Of a stretch of DNA of 64,000 nt, positions 32,285-42,502 are shown piece by piece. The notes under the pieces are model-generated. The model had not been told where the DNA came from and did no database searches. It worked only from the letters and a program-made list of their open reading frames with translations. The DNA is taken from NCBI GenBank assembly GCA_026770025.1, contig JAMXDE010000009.1:1835001-1899000 (forward strand). The letters run 5' to 3'. The DNA is from Craspedostauros australis. Taxonomy: Eukaryota > Bacillariophyta > Bacillariophyceae > Mastogloiales > Achnanthaceae. The position numbers and the translations under genes are program-made. The stretch's first letter is position 1; each line of letters begins with the position of its first letter.

Positions 32285-34087
32285 TTACTTCTTCGACTTT
32301 TCGAATTGGACCGGTGCCTGTCGCGGACCTGCGCTCATGTCACCGTTGCCTTCGGCACCCGCAAAACCCTTCGTTGCCTGGAACTTCGATGTGCCCTGCT
32401 TCAGCTTGTCGTACGACTCGTCGGCGTTGTAGGCGGTCTCGCCTCTGGTCGGACGATAGATGGAAGACGACGTGACGCCGGAGCGATCGAACAGCGGCTT
32501 GCTGTAGGTGTTGTAATCGTCATCGGCTCCGAATCCGGAGTCCAATCCTGCGGATTGGTTGTACAGCCTCGAATCGACCTCACCACCCCCAGCGGCACCT
32601 GCGCCAGTGTGCTGGCCAAGCGCGACCTTCTCCGAGACATCGCGTTCGCCCTCCAGCTTTTGCTTCTTGAGCTTCATGTTCTTCTCCATGCGCATATCGC
32701 GCTCGCGCTCCTTGCGACGTTCCTGGCGCAGCCTCTCTCGCTGTCGGGCCGCAACCTCGTCGTCTGTTTCAGGAACACGACGAGTGTCGTCGTCGTCGTC
32801 GCTGCCATCATCCTTCTTGGAGGCGCTGGCGGGACGCTTTTCATCATCATCGTCGTCGGCGTCATCATCATGCTGCTGCGCATCGACCAATCCGCTGCGC
32901 TCCAAACGAGCCTGGTTGGCCAACTCCCGCAGCTCCTCCTCGCGCTTCTCCTTCTCCTGCGTGGCGAGCTTCTTCTGCACCTGCGCACGCAGCTTGACCT
33001 CCTGCCTTGCCTGGCGTTCCGCGACGTAGAGACTCTCCGACAGCGTGGCGAAGTTGGGATTGATGGTGTGCTCGCGCAGACCGCGCCCATCGGCCGCCAG
33101 ACGCTTGTCGAGCGGGATCGTGTATCCGCGCGAGTTCTTCCAGTTACTGATGCAGGCCGGGACGTTCCACTTGTCACGCTCCTCCTTGCTGATCTTTTTG
33201 GGTGGCGCATGCAGGACAGGGACGGCGTCCTCCGCGGGACCGCGCGGCGCCTTGACGTGCTTGTGCTTGGGCGGCATCATGGGGTCGACCTGCTTCGGCA
33301 CCATCTGGATGACGCGCTGGGCGGCGGCCGGGTTGTAGCCTGGCGCGTCGGGACGCGGGGTGTACTTGATGAACTGCGTGTTGTCCTCGACGTTCTTGGA
33401 GGTGTTGGCATTGACGATGGCCGACCCCGAGGGCTTGTTCAACGCCGTCTTGGCGCTGATGAGCTTCTGCAGGGCCGCCTGGGTCTTCGCGGCCGCGGAT
33501 TGCTGCTCGAAGTCGCTGGGCACCGTGATGTCCTCCTCCTTGGCCTGGCGCGCCACCATGTCTGAATGCTTGGAGTAGACGGTCTTTCCAGTGTTGGTGC
33601 CGCCCTTGACGATGGCATCGTACGACACCTCCCCGTCCTTGTCGACCTCGATGTTGACGAGCGCGTTGGACGTGGGCTGCGCGCCTGCCACGGCATTGCC
33701 GGCTGCGGACGTGGCGCTCCTCTTCTTCATGTGCGGATTGCCCATGTGGCGTGGGTACTGCGCGACGTGGATCTCCGGGAAGGCTCCGCCGTCATCGAAA
33801 TCCTGGATGGATCGCGGCACGAAGAGCTTGGTGGGGTGCTTCTTGCGTTGGTCCGCGCTCATCTTTCTCAGTCTGGCAGCCGCAGCGCATCGTTCCTTGT
33901 AGGCTGGCGCGCGGCTGGGCTTCTTCGCAGCGGCGGCAGCAACTGCAGATGAACTCGTCGTCTCCGGGGCGATCACCACGGCAGAGTCCTCCTCCGCCTC
34001 GAAGATGTCCTCCACCTTGGCCTTCTGCGTGGGCTTCGACAGCATCTTGCGCGGTGGAGGGAGGGACAGGGAGATGGAAGACGCCAT
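32285..34087 (-). CDS. SNW1: SNW1/SKIP/Prp45 spliceosome and transcription co-regulator
   Basis: 600 residues from ATG 34085-34087 (MASSISLSLPPPRKML). The SKIP/SNW domain is unmistakable: the core CISNWKNSRGYTIPLDKRL lies near residue 310 and is followed by AADGRGL. The S-N-W triplet that names the family is present. After it come the charged helical R/K/E-rich stretch (ERQARQEVKLRAQVQKKL) and acidic Asp runs interrupting RRERERDMRMEKNMKLKK. The protein joins the Prp19-related complex and the activated spliceosome, and it also acts as a transcription cofactor in other eukaryotes. It is intronless here. The long antisense frame over this gene (32204-33565) is a codon-bias shadow. Confidence 0.95.
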   Translation of the reverse strand: MASSISLSLPPPRKMLSKPTQKAKVEDIFEAEEDSAVVIAPETTSSSAVAAAAAKKPSRAPAYKERCAAAARLRKMSADQRKKHPTKLFVPRSIQDFDDGGAFPEIHVAQYPRHMGNPHMKKRSATSAAGNAVAGAQPTSNALVNIEVDKDGEVSYDAIVKGGTNTGKTVYSKHSDMVARQAKEEDITVPSDFEQQSAAAKTQAALQKLISAKTALNKPSGSAIVNANTSKNVEDNTQFIKYTPRPDAPGYNPAAAQRVIQMVPKQVDPMMPPKHKHVKAPRGPAEDAVPVLHAPPKKISKEERDKWNVPACISNWKNSRGYTIPLDKRLAADGRGLREHTINPNFATLSESLYVAERQARQEVKLRAQVQKKLATQEKEKREEELRELANQARLERSGLVDAQQHDDDADDDDDEKRPASASKKDDGSDDDDDTRRVPETDDEVAARQRERLRQERRKERERDMRMEKNMKLKKQKLEGERDVSEKVALGQHTGAGAAGGGEVDSRLYNQSAGLDSGFGADDDYNTYSKPLFDRSGVTSSSIYRPTRGETAYNADESYDKLKQGTSKFQATKGFAGAEGNGDMSAGPRQAPVQFEKSKK

Positions 34088-34837
34088 GATGGTTGTTATT
34101 GGTGTGCACTGGCTGAGTTGGATGGGTTGAATTGGTTGAATGAGTTGAATTGGTTGAATGAGGTAGACGGGTCGAGTCGAGCGTCTTTCTGTGTGTTGAT
34201 GCCAATGTGCTTTGTGATTGGCTTTGGATTCGTCCCAATGCATCAATCTATTTGCGACAGTGGTGGAATGTGTGTCGCAGAGTTGGTGTTGTGGGTGCAG
34301 TCGTGTGGCTCTCTCTCTTCCCTTTCGTCATCTTCAATTGGTGGCAGACACACAAGGGAGACCTCCTCGTTGTTGTTGTTGTTCTTCCGTTCGTGTTTTC
34401 GGTTGTGGTCGTGACGCGTTTTGCTTCTTCGTGTGGAATGGTTGGCCTTCCGCCCGTCCGTCTCCGTGCACAACAGGTCGATTTAGTCATTGAATCGACC
34501 AAACGGAGCGATTCTTCTCCTCCTACACAATAACTGTAACCGTTAAACATGATAGTTTTGTGTCACAAACTTGCCACAAATCGCAACCTCCAAACGCGTG
34601 GGCGGAGGGTGCAATCATCTGCGTCTGTGGGTTGGATGGGCAGGAGGGAGGTGGTGGCGTGGTGTCATGAGTCCATGCTGAATTCGATCTGCTTGCGGCC
34701 CTCTCCAGAGAGTTCCTGAATGGTATGTTTAGCAGGGTGCTACGACTAGTCCATTTGTTTATCGTATTGGGGCGATGTATCAAGGCTTCGAGACGACCAC
34801 AACACCGACCGCGAACCACCGTCTTGGGCTTGCGCTC
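34088..34837. promoter_or_regulatory. SNW1 upstream region
   Basis: 750 bp between the SNW1 start and the TOP2 stop codon. The first 80 bp contain repeats of GGTTGAAT/GAGTTGAAT. Promoter function is inferred from position only. Confidence 0.35.
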
Positions 34838-37800
34838 CTACAAGTGAGCTGCAAGCTTGTCCAAATCGGCCATCCAAGCTTCTTCGGGCGTTTGCGATCT
34901 GGTCGCTTCCAATTCTCGTTCGGTCTTGCCCATGTCCGCCGTCAGCGCATCGATTCGTTCCACGTTCAGGCTTGCCAACGGCATGCGCAGCAGGTACTCA
35001 AAGTCCTCGTCCTCGTGCGGCGTACCAGATTCGTCCTGCAGCGTCGCGCGGCGTTGGCTCAGACTGTTGTTGTTGCGAATGCGATCCAATTCCTGCATGC
35101 TGGTGAAGGATAGACTTCGCAACGCCGCCACCGTCTCGGCTTTGGTGGAACCGCCGCGCAGAAGGTCGATGGTTCCGTCTGTCACGGCTTCGATGAAACG
35201 CGATTTGTTCTTGGAGAGGGCCGCAGAGAATTCCATCTCCGAAACGATCACGCTCTTGCGATCGTGATACAGCGACAGTCGGATGGGGAAGTATGCATCG
35301 GCGATATCCTGAGCGCTGGAAAACAACTGGATGGTGCTGGTCGGATCGAACGCGTGCATGTTGCTGGTCGAGAAGGCGGACTTCAGCTTGAAGACTTTCT
35401 CGAGCGTGTTCTTGCTTTCCAGCCTGTCCAATTTGGAGCCTTTCATCGAGACCTTGAAGGAAACCTTGGTGGTTGTGTGATCCTCAACGAAGCCTTCGAT
35501 CAACCCGTCCTCTTTCATCTTTATCAGCCTCTCTTTGTAACGATTCGTCCACACCCCGATCGGCAATTCGTCGATGAGCACGGTCTTCTTCGTGGTACGG
35601 CGTATCCTTCCGGTGCTCACGTATCCTGTACCGTCACCCTTTTTTTCGATGGCACCTTCGAATCCTCGAGCGAACGGTTCTATGATTGGGAGTTCGGATC
35701 TATCTTCCAGCTTGGCCCTCACATAATCCAGCACCTGCATCGGGTTGTGCGGAGGTATGTAGGTGCTCCAGCCAGTTCCAATTCCCTGAGATCCATTCAC
35801 GAGGAGCATCGGGATTATGGGACAATAGTACCGCGGTTCGATGATCTGCCCATCCTCCTCCAAATACTCCAGCAGGACATCATCCGCCTCTGGGTAGATG
35901 TGTCTCGTGATGGGATTCAACCGCGTGAAGATGTAACGCGGCGACGCCGCATCGTCTCCACCCATCAAACGGGTTCCGAACTGGCCGTTCGGTTCCAGGA
36001 GGTTGATATTGTTGGACCCAACAAAGTCTTGAGCCATCCCGATGATGGTGGATTGCAAGCTGGCCTCGCCATGGTGGTAGGCAGTGTGCTCCGCAACGTA
36101 GCCCGTTAGCTGCGCCACCTTGATTTCAGACTTCAGCTTGCGCTTGAAGCAAGCGTGCAGCACCTTGCGTTGCGAAGGCTTCAAGCCATCGATGACGTTG
36201 GGAAGGCTTCGGACGTTGTCTGCGTGGGAGAAATGGATCATCTCCTTGTTGACAAAGTCTTCGTACGTGATGGCGTTCGAGTTGTCGACATCCGCGACCA
36301 CGGTGGCCATGCTGTCGTACTCGTTGATCAGCCAATCTCGGCGATCCGCCGATCGGAACTTCTCAAACACCTTGTCGAGCATCTCGCCATCCATCTCCGA
36401 ATGCCAGACGAATGGCCGATAATGCCGTTCAAACTCGGCAAAGTACGCCTTCGCTTCCGTGGCGGTGGAGGTTCCGAGACCTTTGTAGTACTTGATCTTC
36501 CACCGCTTGATATCGCCACCTGACGACACCAGCGAATCCCGCCATTCGGTGTACTCTGCCGCCGAGTAAAATGACTTGATTTTCCCTCCCTTCTTGCCCT
36601 TGGGCGCAACCTTCAACAACGGCGTGATGAACGATGCGAGGAAAGGACGCTGCTCAGGTTCATCGTCGGGCGGCTTCAATAGATTTGGCCAAAAGTGCCG
36701 AAAGAAGTTGATGACCAGCCCCTTGATGTGAGACCCGTCGTTGTCCTGATCCGTCATAAGCATGACGTGCCCATACCGCAGCTTCTGGCGTTCTGCTGCC
36801 GTTGCGTAGCCGAGCTTGAAATTCAATCCAAGGATCGCGACCAACGCCTTGACTTCTTCGTTCTTTACCAGTTTCTGGACGCTCACGTCACGGACGTTCA
36901 GGAACTTGCCGCGCAATGGAAACACCCCGTACAGATCCCGGCCGACCTTCTCAAGTCCAGACACTGCCAGCGCCTTGGCGGAGTCTCCTTCCGTCAGTAT
37001 CAGCGTGCATTCGTGCCCGTCCTTGCCGCCAGCCTCGTGGGCATCCTCCAACTTCGGCATGTTCATCAGTTTGCTTTTGGACTTTTTGCCGCCCACCTGC
37101 TGTATGAGGCTCTCCTGCTGCTTGTCACGGGCGGCGCGTATCACGGCCTCCACGATCCCCGATCCGCCCTCATCTTGCGGCTGCACGAGTCTCTCCAGAA
37201 ACTCTGGTGACAGTTTGCACTGGCTGCCGAAGCTCTTCGGTGTTGATGTCAGGCATTCCTTCATTTGCGAATCGAAGGTGGCATTTTCAATCAAGGCATT
37301 GCAAGCCACGAAGAGATTGCGTTTGATGGTGTTGGGCTGGAGGCTCCCGGCCAAGATGGGCTCCATCTTGGCGACATGGCCCTTGATCACCTGGACGAGC
37401 TGCTGCACCAGCATATCGACATGCGTCCCACCACGCGGTGTCGCCATGCCGTTCACGAAGGAGATTGTCTGCAGAGACTTGCTTTCCGACAACCCCACGC
37501 CGATCGTCCAACGATCGTTGATGTCCGCAAAGCAGAACGGCAGATCATCGCTGCGCCGATACAGCTGGATGTAGGACGCGAAAGAATCTTGCGTGACATC
37601 GACGCCGTTGAGAGTGACCTTCAACTGACCAGCCGCGCAACCGGCAGCATCCAACACGCGCTTGCACATGATGGCATACTCATTTGGATGGATGTTGTTG
37701 CTGCTACTGTCTCCGGCTGCTGTATCTGCATCGGGAATGTTGCCATCGAACCGCTCCATGTCTGGCACGTACGTGAGGCAGGTGTAGTCGACCGTGTTGC

Positions 37801-38908
37801 CCGCTTCGTCATTCTGCAGCGAATCAATTTGTGCCGACGATGCCTGCGTCATGTTGTCCTTCCAGGTCTGCTGATACCGCAGTTGCCGTTGCGTGTCGAC
37901 GGTCTCGACCGTGAATTGCTTCGAGAAGATGTTGGTCAATTTGGCACCGTATCCATGCCGACCACCCGTGATGCGCCGTTCGTCGTCGTCAAAGTTGGAA
38001 CCGGTGAGCAGATGTCCGAACAGCATCTCTGGGACGTACATCTGCTCTTCCTTGTGGATCTCGACTGGGATGCCCTTGCCGTCGTTGCGAACAATGATGA
38101 ATGGGTGTTGTTCGTCGGTTGCGCTGCTGGATCCTGGATGGATGACGACATCGATTCGCGTGCAGGAGTCCGGATGCCGCAATCGATTGTCCGAAGCGTT
38201 GACGAGGATCTCATCGAATATCTTGACGAGGCCAGGCACCAGCGCGTATTCCTGCTGCTTCATTCGGAAGGTTGGCACAATACTGTCCGCGTTGACGTTC
38301 TCGTTGTCATGAATGCTGTCGTCGGACTGCTGCTGTCGCATGAATGCCTCCATCGCATGACGGGCTTGTTCCATCGTCGCGGACCCATCGGATGGCGGCG
38401 GTATCGGTGGGTCCAGAACCCAGCATGGCGTTGGTGGCAACCGCTCCACTGGACCGATGTACATGCCGGGACGCAATAGCACGTGTTCCAAGGGCGACTT
38501 TTTGCTGTACTGCTCTTCGATGGACTTCTCGTGGAAGCCTTGTGGTTGATCCAACTCCTCTGCAATTGGCACGGCTTTCGCTGTCGTCGTTTTCTTCCTC
38601 GTTGCTTTCTTCTTTGCCACTTTCTTTTTGGTTGTGGTGGTGCTCGTCGACAAGGTTCGACTTTGGGTGGTTGTACCGACATGTGAGACACGCAATGAGG
38701 CTGAACTACCAGTGCATGTGGAATGAAGGCAGATACATGAAGAAGTAGTAGGCGAGGAATGGCAGGATGCTGAGGATTGCCAACGTTGACGATGGCGCTC
38801 ATTGAAAAGGGTCGATGATCGATGATTCATGTGAGCGAACCGCAACGAACTTCGATGCCGTAGCAACGCTTGTCTTCGACATCCTCCTCGGATCTGGGAT
38901 GACAGCAT
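34838..38908 (-). CDS. TOP2: DNA topoisomerase II, possible mitochondrial form
   Basis: 1356 residues from ATG 38906-38908. The frame is open upstream to 39040 without a better start. It passes one DNA duplex through another using ATP. Motifs in order are: ATPase N-box EILVNASDNR; NDGKGIPVEI; GGRHGYGAKLTNIFS near residue 312; SFVNGMATPRGGTHVD; TOPRIM EGDSAKALAVSG near 640 and LMTDQDNDGSHIKGL near 715; and the winged-helix active tyrosine in ASPRYIFTRL near 990, then PMLLVNGSQGIGTGWS. The first 80-odd residues are Arg/Ser-rich and nearly free of acidic residues (MLSSQIRGGCRRQALLRHRS), like a mitochondrial presequence. A Lys-rich run (KKKVAKKKATRKK) follows that could also be nuclear. The protein ends shortly after the coiled-coil gate and lacks the long acidic C-terminal domain of nuclear TOP2. 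Intronless. Confidence 0.93.
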   Translation of the reverse strand: MLSSQIRGGCRRQALLRHRSSLRFAHMNHRSSTLFNERHRQRWQSSASCHSSPTTSSCICLHSTCTGSSASLRVSHVGTTTQSRTLSTSTTTTKKKVAKKKATRKKTTTAKAVPIAEELDQPQGFHEKSIEEQYSKKSPLEHVLLRPGMYIGPVERLPPTPCWVLDPPIPPPSDGSATMEQARHAMEAFMRQQQSDDSIHDNENVNADSIVPTFRMKQQEYALVPGLVKIFDEILVNASDNRLRHPDSCTRIDVVIHPGSSSATDEQHPFIIVRNDGKGIPVEIHKEEQMYVPEMLFGHLLTGSNFDDDERRITGGRHGYGAKLTNIFSKQFTVETVDTQRQLRYQQTWKDNMTQASSAQIDSLQNDEAGNTVDYTCLTYVPDMERFDGNIPDADTAAGDSSSNNIHPNEYAIMCKRVLDAAGCAAGQLKVTLNGVDVTQDSFASYIQLYRRSDDLPFCFADINDRWTIGVGLSESKSLQTISFVNGMATPRGGTHVDMLVQQLVQVIKGHVAKMEPILAGSLQPNTIKRNLFVACNALIENATFDSQMKECLTSTPKSFGSQCKLSPEFLERLVQPQDEGGSGIVEAVIRAARDKQQESLIQQVGGKKSKSKLMNMPKLEDAHEAGGKDGHECTLILTEGDSAKALAVSGLEKVGRDLYGVFPLRGKFLNVRDVSVQKLVKNEEVKALVAILGLNFKLGYATAAERQKLRYGHVMLMTDQDNDGSHIKGLVINFFRHFWPNLLKPPDDEPEQRPFLASFITPLLKVAPKGKKGGKIKSFYSAAEYTEWRDSLVSSGGDIKRWKIKYYKGLGTSTATEAKAYFAEFERHYRPFVWHSEMDGEMLDKVFEKFRSADRRDWLINEYDSMATVVADVDNSNAITYEDFVNKEMIHFSHADNVRSLPNVIDGLKPSQRKVLHACFKRKLKSEIKVAQLTGYVAEHTAYHHGEASLQSTIIGMAQDFVGSNNINLLEPNGQFGTRLMGGDDAASPRYIFTRLNPITRHIYPEADDVLLEYLEEDGQIIEPRYYCPIIPMLLVNGSQGIGTGWSTYIPPHNPMQVLDYVRAKLEDRSELPIIEPFARGFEGAIEKKGDGTGYVSTGRIRRTTKKTVLIDELPIGVWTNRYKERLIKMKEDGLIEGFVEDHTTTKVSFKVSMKGSKLDRLESKNTLEKVFKLKSAFSTSNMHAFDPTSTIQLFSSAQDIADAYFPIRLSLYHDRKSVIVSEMEFSAALSKNKSRFIEAVTDGTIDLLRGGSTKAETVAALRSLSFTSMQELDRIRNNNSLSQRRATLQDESGTPHEDEDFEYLLRMPLASLNVERIDALTADMGKTERELEATRSQTPEEAWMADLDKLAAHL

Positions 38909-40201
38909 CCTCCGACGGGTCGTTGTGTGATAGAGTCGGCACTGTAGCAAAATGTGTTGCTTCGGACATGGATGGGTGTATGAATGGGTGCATGTATGAA
39001 TGGATGCATGGATGGGTTGCACATCCACGACTACTCTCACTTATCGTTTGCACTGCATCGTGCTTTCACCGCAACCCAACGAGAAGAAGGCGCGTCCTTG
39101 TGAGTTGTGGTTTGGAACCTGAATTTGGCGCATCCATCCATGGCCGATTGTGATGGATTGGATTCGGCATTTTGGTTGGTTTTGGGTGGATCGATGATCG
39201 GCACGTTTGCGGTTTTCATTGATACCTCCGAGATCGTGACTCAAAGTGCAACACGAATCCCGCCTTTGGAGCTGCAACAGTGGAAGAAAGCGCCATAATT
39301 GTCCGATATTTGATATGTGTCTCATAAGACATATATACGACATATCATACTGCATGCCGAAACTCGGCGTTTCATGCACGAAGAGAACGACCATGACACA
39401 CAACGGAACACAGAAGAAGAAACAGAATGGAATGCGACGGCAACAGCAAAAAGGCCTCCTCTGTCACACAAACAGCACAGAGAGCGGCACAAAGGCGACG
39501 CGACACGGTGCGAGCAAAGCGAACGAAAACAGAACAGCCTCCACAGAGAGAGGAAACATCCTGTCTGCAAACCGTGTCCACACCAACATCAACGAAGACA
39601 AACGCACAGAACGGAGAGCCAAGGAGCAGAAAAGACTGTTGTTTCAAGAGGCCACCTCCGAACACTCCCAGAGAGTACTATTCTACTACACACCACATCC
39701 GAGCTACGACCTTCCTCTTCTCATCTGCAATCATCTGCAATCATCTTCCTCCACTTCCAGAACATTGCAGTGTTGCATCAATTGAGTCCGTTCTCGTCCA
39801 TTCCGTGGCATCGCCAAAGAGATAGATAGAGAGAGGCTCCAGTTGCGAGTGCAGTTGGCATACTCCTCCAGTATCACCAGCAGCGTACGCTTGTCCTCAC
39901 ACTCCGCTCGTTATTGCTCAGGCACCACATCATTCCCTTCGAACCAGGAGAAGGCATCCAGCATTCGAGCGACACAGCTCCAGAAGGGCATCCATCCGCA
40001 CCTCTATACGAGGACTCTCGCACTGGACGGCAGCTGGTTCCAAGTTTGGCGGAGAGCACCAGAACAAAGACGCGACTGAGTACGAGTGCACAGCGAAGGA
40101 GGATACTCCACACCACTCTGAGGGACCGTCAGACCTGTCACAGAAGCAGAGCAGAGGCAGAGGCAGAGGCAGACGCAGAGGAACAACCAAAGGTGGAGGC
40201 G
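38909..40201. promoter_or_regulatory. Divergent upstream region of TOP2 and the DUF6824 protein
   Basis: 1.3 kb between two divergent starts. It has ATGGATGG/TGAATGGG-type repeats at 38970-39020 and AC-rich stretches. No supported gene is seen. Confidence 0.35.
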
Positions 40202-42502
40202 ATGAGCAGCACCCAGAATGACACGGGCAACGACCCCGTGATCGCCACCAACTACGACGTGCTGTCGGATGAATCCAACGGCAACTTCGTCCTCTCCAGC
40301 TACAAGAATCACATCGGCAACAGCCGCTTTGAGGTGCTGGTGGTGATGCACCGCGAGTCCTACGATCTGGGCCTTGGGAAGAACGATCATGAGGAATGCC
40401 GAAAGACCATCGATCGATTGATCGACGTGGTTTGCCATCGCGATGTGCCCACCTCAGTTCGCAATCGGGGTCGGTTCCTCGTCAAGATGCCGCCCACGTC
40501 GACCGATGGCACCACGCGGTGGAGGATTCTGTCGGACGGTGAGGCGGGTGCCCTTGTGCAGCATGCGCTCCTCACGCCGGAACCGGAAGATGATTTGGAG
40601 CCGTTGGCGGCATTTTCGGCGGCATTTCCAGGACCCACCATCGTCAACAACGGCGGCAACGCGGCAGACTTCGTGGACGGTCGTCGCAAGCGCGATCGCA
40701 GACGGTCTCTGCTGCGTCGGTCGGCTTCGGAAACCACGATGCTCGATGACAAGAAGAAGACCTACCGCACCGACTTCTTCGAGCAGATGGGTCTGCAGAA
40801 TGACGAACCGATCGGCGAAGGCCTTGGATACGACGCGGCCATCAACAACAGAAGCAACGCGAATGGAAACGGCGACGGAGGTGGCAGCAATCAAGATGGC
40901 GGCAGAGGTGCGGATGGATTCAGCACAAACCGCAGAGGTGCACTGAGGACCAGGCGGTTCCAACGCAGAACCAACATGGCACCTTCCTTCAGCGAGCGCA
41001 ATTTGACCACCAGCGATTTCGGTCCCGCCTCCATCAATTCGTTCACGTCTTCTGGCGTCCGGAAATTGGCGATAGGTATGACAGCTCCACCATTGTCATC
41101 ATCGCCATTGTCATCATCGCCACCAACATCCTACGCAGGCGACTCCATGGTTCCACCGATGACCACCCTCGCATCGCATCAATCACAGCCCATGCCACAA
41201 CGACGACGGTCTCCTCACACCTTTTCCGCCACGGCACCTCCGAAGACCATGTCAATGACCACGCCGTCCATTCACAACAATATCAATGCCAACCTTGCCA
41301 ATATTACCAACAACAGTATCGCCAATAACAGCACGAGCAGCACAAACAACCTCGACGCAACGCGGATACAGCAACAGCGACAGCAATCACCCATCCCGAC
41401 CACCTTCGATTCGATCACGCCGGAAGCAAGCGGCAACTTCGTATCATCGTACAAATCAATGGACATCGTTCTCACCAAGAGCACAACGCAACTCGCCAAA
41501 AAGCCGGACGTCATAGGGAACAACCGACTCGAAGTCATGCTCTCGTTGCAACGCAACCGGTATCCCACCTTGTCACAAGCAGAACAGACGAAGGTGGCGG
41601 ATGATCTGGTCAAGGCGGTCACTTCGTACTGGGGCGGACGGTTCCTGGTGGATTCGGGGTTTTCGTACATGGAGCTATCGCGCGACAGGGCCGTCACCGC
41701 CATCAAGTTCCTGCTCGACCCCACCATGAAGGCAACGCCGCAGCGGACCCACTCCTCCGATGGTGACACCATGACGCAAATGATCGCGCCGTTGCCAACA
41801 ACGCAAATGCAACGCCATCAGTCAGCACCGATTCACAATCTACCGCAGATGAACATGAATGCAAATCTCAACATGAATTTGAACATGAATGCGCATGCAA
41901 TGGCCGCACTTTCGAACAACAACGGTGGTGGTAATAGTGGGGCGTACATGAACAACAGCAGCACGTTTATGAACAACAACAGCAACAACGGCGGCGGTGG
42001 TGGAAGCAACATGAACAATAATTTCGCATCCATGATGATGACCAATGGGGGAAACCTCAACAATGGCATGGCCAACAACGCCTTCCTCGGACAGCAGCAA
42101 CAGCAACAGCAACAACAGCAGCAATTCTCACAAATGGCACCCATACCGACGACCTTGCCCAATTTTGGAGCAGCGCCAACAACGTCGCTGTCTCGCGCCA
42201 TTTCCATGCCAATGCCAAGGGCGAACACGGGATCCACCTCTCCAACACCTGGATTCCCATCCGCGCCGCCCACCGGATTCAACCGACATAAATCGATTGA
42301 CATGCTGCGAAGCGGATTGAATCCCGAGGCTCAGAACATGCAGTCGGCCGCCATCAAGAGTCTGCAACAACGCAAGGCGAAACGCGGGCTTGCCAAACGG
42401 CTGGGACAAGGCAAGACGACGAATCCCACCATGCTGCAAGGCTCCGTGCCGCCCTCCACTTTCATGCGATTGAACAATTTGGATCAACCGAAAGGGCCAT
42501 GA
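40202..42502 (+). CDS. Protein with two DUF6824-like modules and Asn/Gln-rich linkers
   Basis: 766 residues from ATG 40202 (MSSTQNDTGNDPVIATNYDV). The frame is open upstream to 39914, but that part has AE/AD repeat-like sequence and no better start. Module 1 (about residues 17-123) has GNSRFEVLVVMH, RESYDL and RGRFLVKMPP, then W-R-I-L and A-x-x-L-V-Q-H-A. Module 2 (about 400-508) repeats the pattern with GNNRLEVMLSLQRNRY and GGRFLVDSG. This G-N-x-x-[FL]-x(n)-Y-x(n)-GGRFL pattern matches DUF6824, known mostly from diatoms and of unknown function. Between and after the modules are Ser/Pro, Asn and Met-rich tracts and a glutamine run near 42092. The C-terminus is basic (LQQRKAKRGLAKRLGQGK). Function is unknown, and a regulatory nuclear role is only a guess. 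Confidence 0.8.
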   Translation: MSSTQNDTGNDPVIATNYDVLSDESNGNFVLSSYKNHIGNSRFEVLVVMHRESYDLGLGKNDHEECRKTIDRLIDVVCHRDVPTSVRNRGRFLVKMPPTSTDGTTRWRILSDGEAGALVQHALLTPEPEDDLEPLAAFSAAFPGPTIVNNGGNAADFVDGRRKRDRRRSLLRRSASETTMLDDKKKTYRTDFFEQMGLQNDEPIGEGLGYDAAINNRSNANGNGDGGGSNQDGGRGADGFSTNRRGALRTRRFQRRTNMAPSFSERNLTTSDFGPASINSFTSSGVRKLAIGMTAPPLSSSPLSSSPPTSYAGDSMVPPMTTLASHQSQPMPQRRRSPHTFSATAPPKTMSMTTPSIHNNINANLANITNNSIANNSTSSTNNLDATRIQQQRQQSPIPTTFDSITPEASGNFVSSYKSMDIVLTKSTTQLAKKPDVIGNNRLEVMLSLQRNRYPTLSQAEQTKVADDLVKAVTSYWGGRFLVDSGFSYMELSRDRAVTAIKFLLDPTMKATPQRTHSSDGDTMTQMIAPLPTTQMQRHQSAPIHNLPQMNMNANLNMNLNMNAHAMAALSNNNGGGNSGAYMNNSSTFMNNNSNNGGGGGSNMNNNFASMMMTNGGNLNNGMANNAFLGQQQQQQQQQQQFSQMAPIPTTLPNFGAAPTTSLSRAISMPMPRANTGSTSPTPGFPSAPPTGFNRHKSIDMLRSGLNPEAQNMQSAAIKSLQQRKAKRGLAKRLGQGKTTNPTMLQGSVPPSTFMRLNNLDQPKGP

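Noticed and set aside
32204-33565. 453-codon open frame on the plus strand, Leu/Val/Arg-rich
   Set aside because: Antisense to SNW1, which is certain from its SNW core. No motifs.
37265-38479. 404-codon open frame on the plus strand
   Set aside because: Antisense to the ATPase domain of TOP2.
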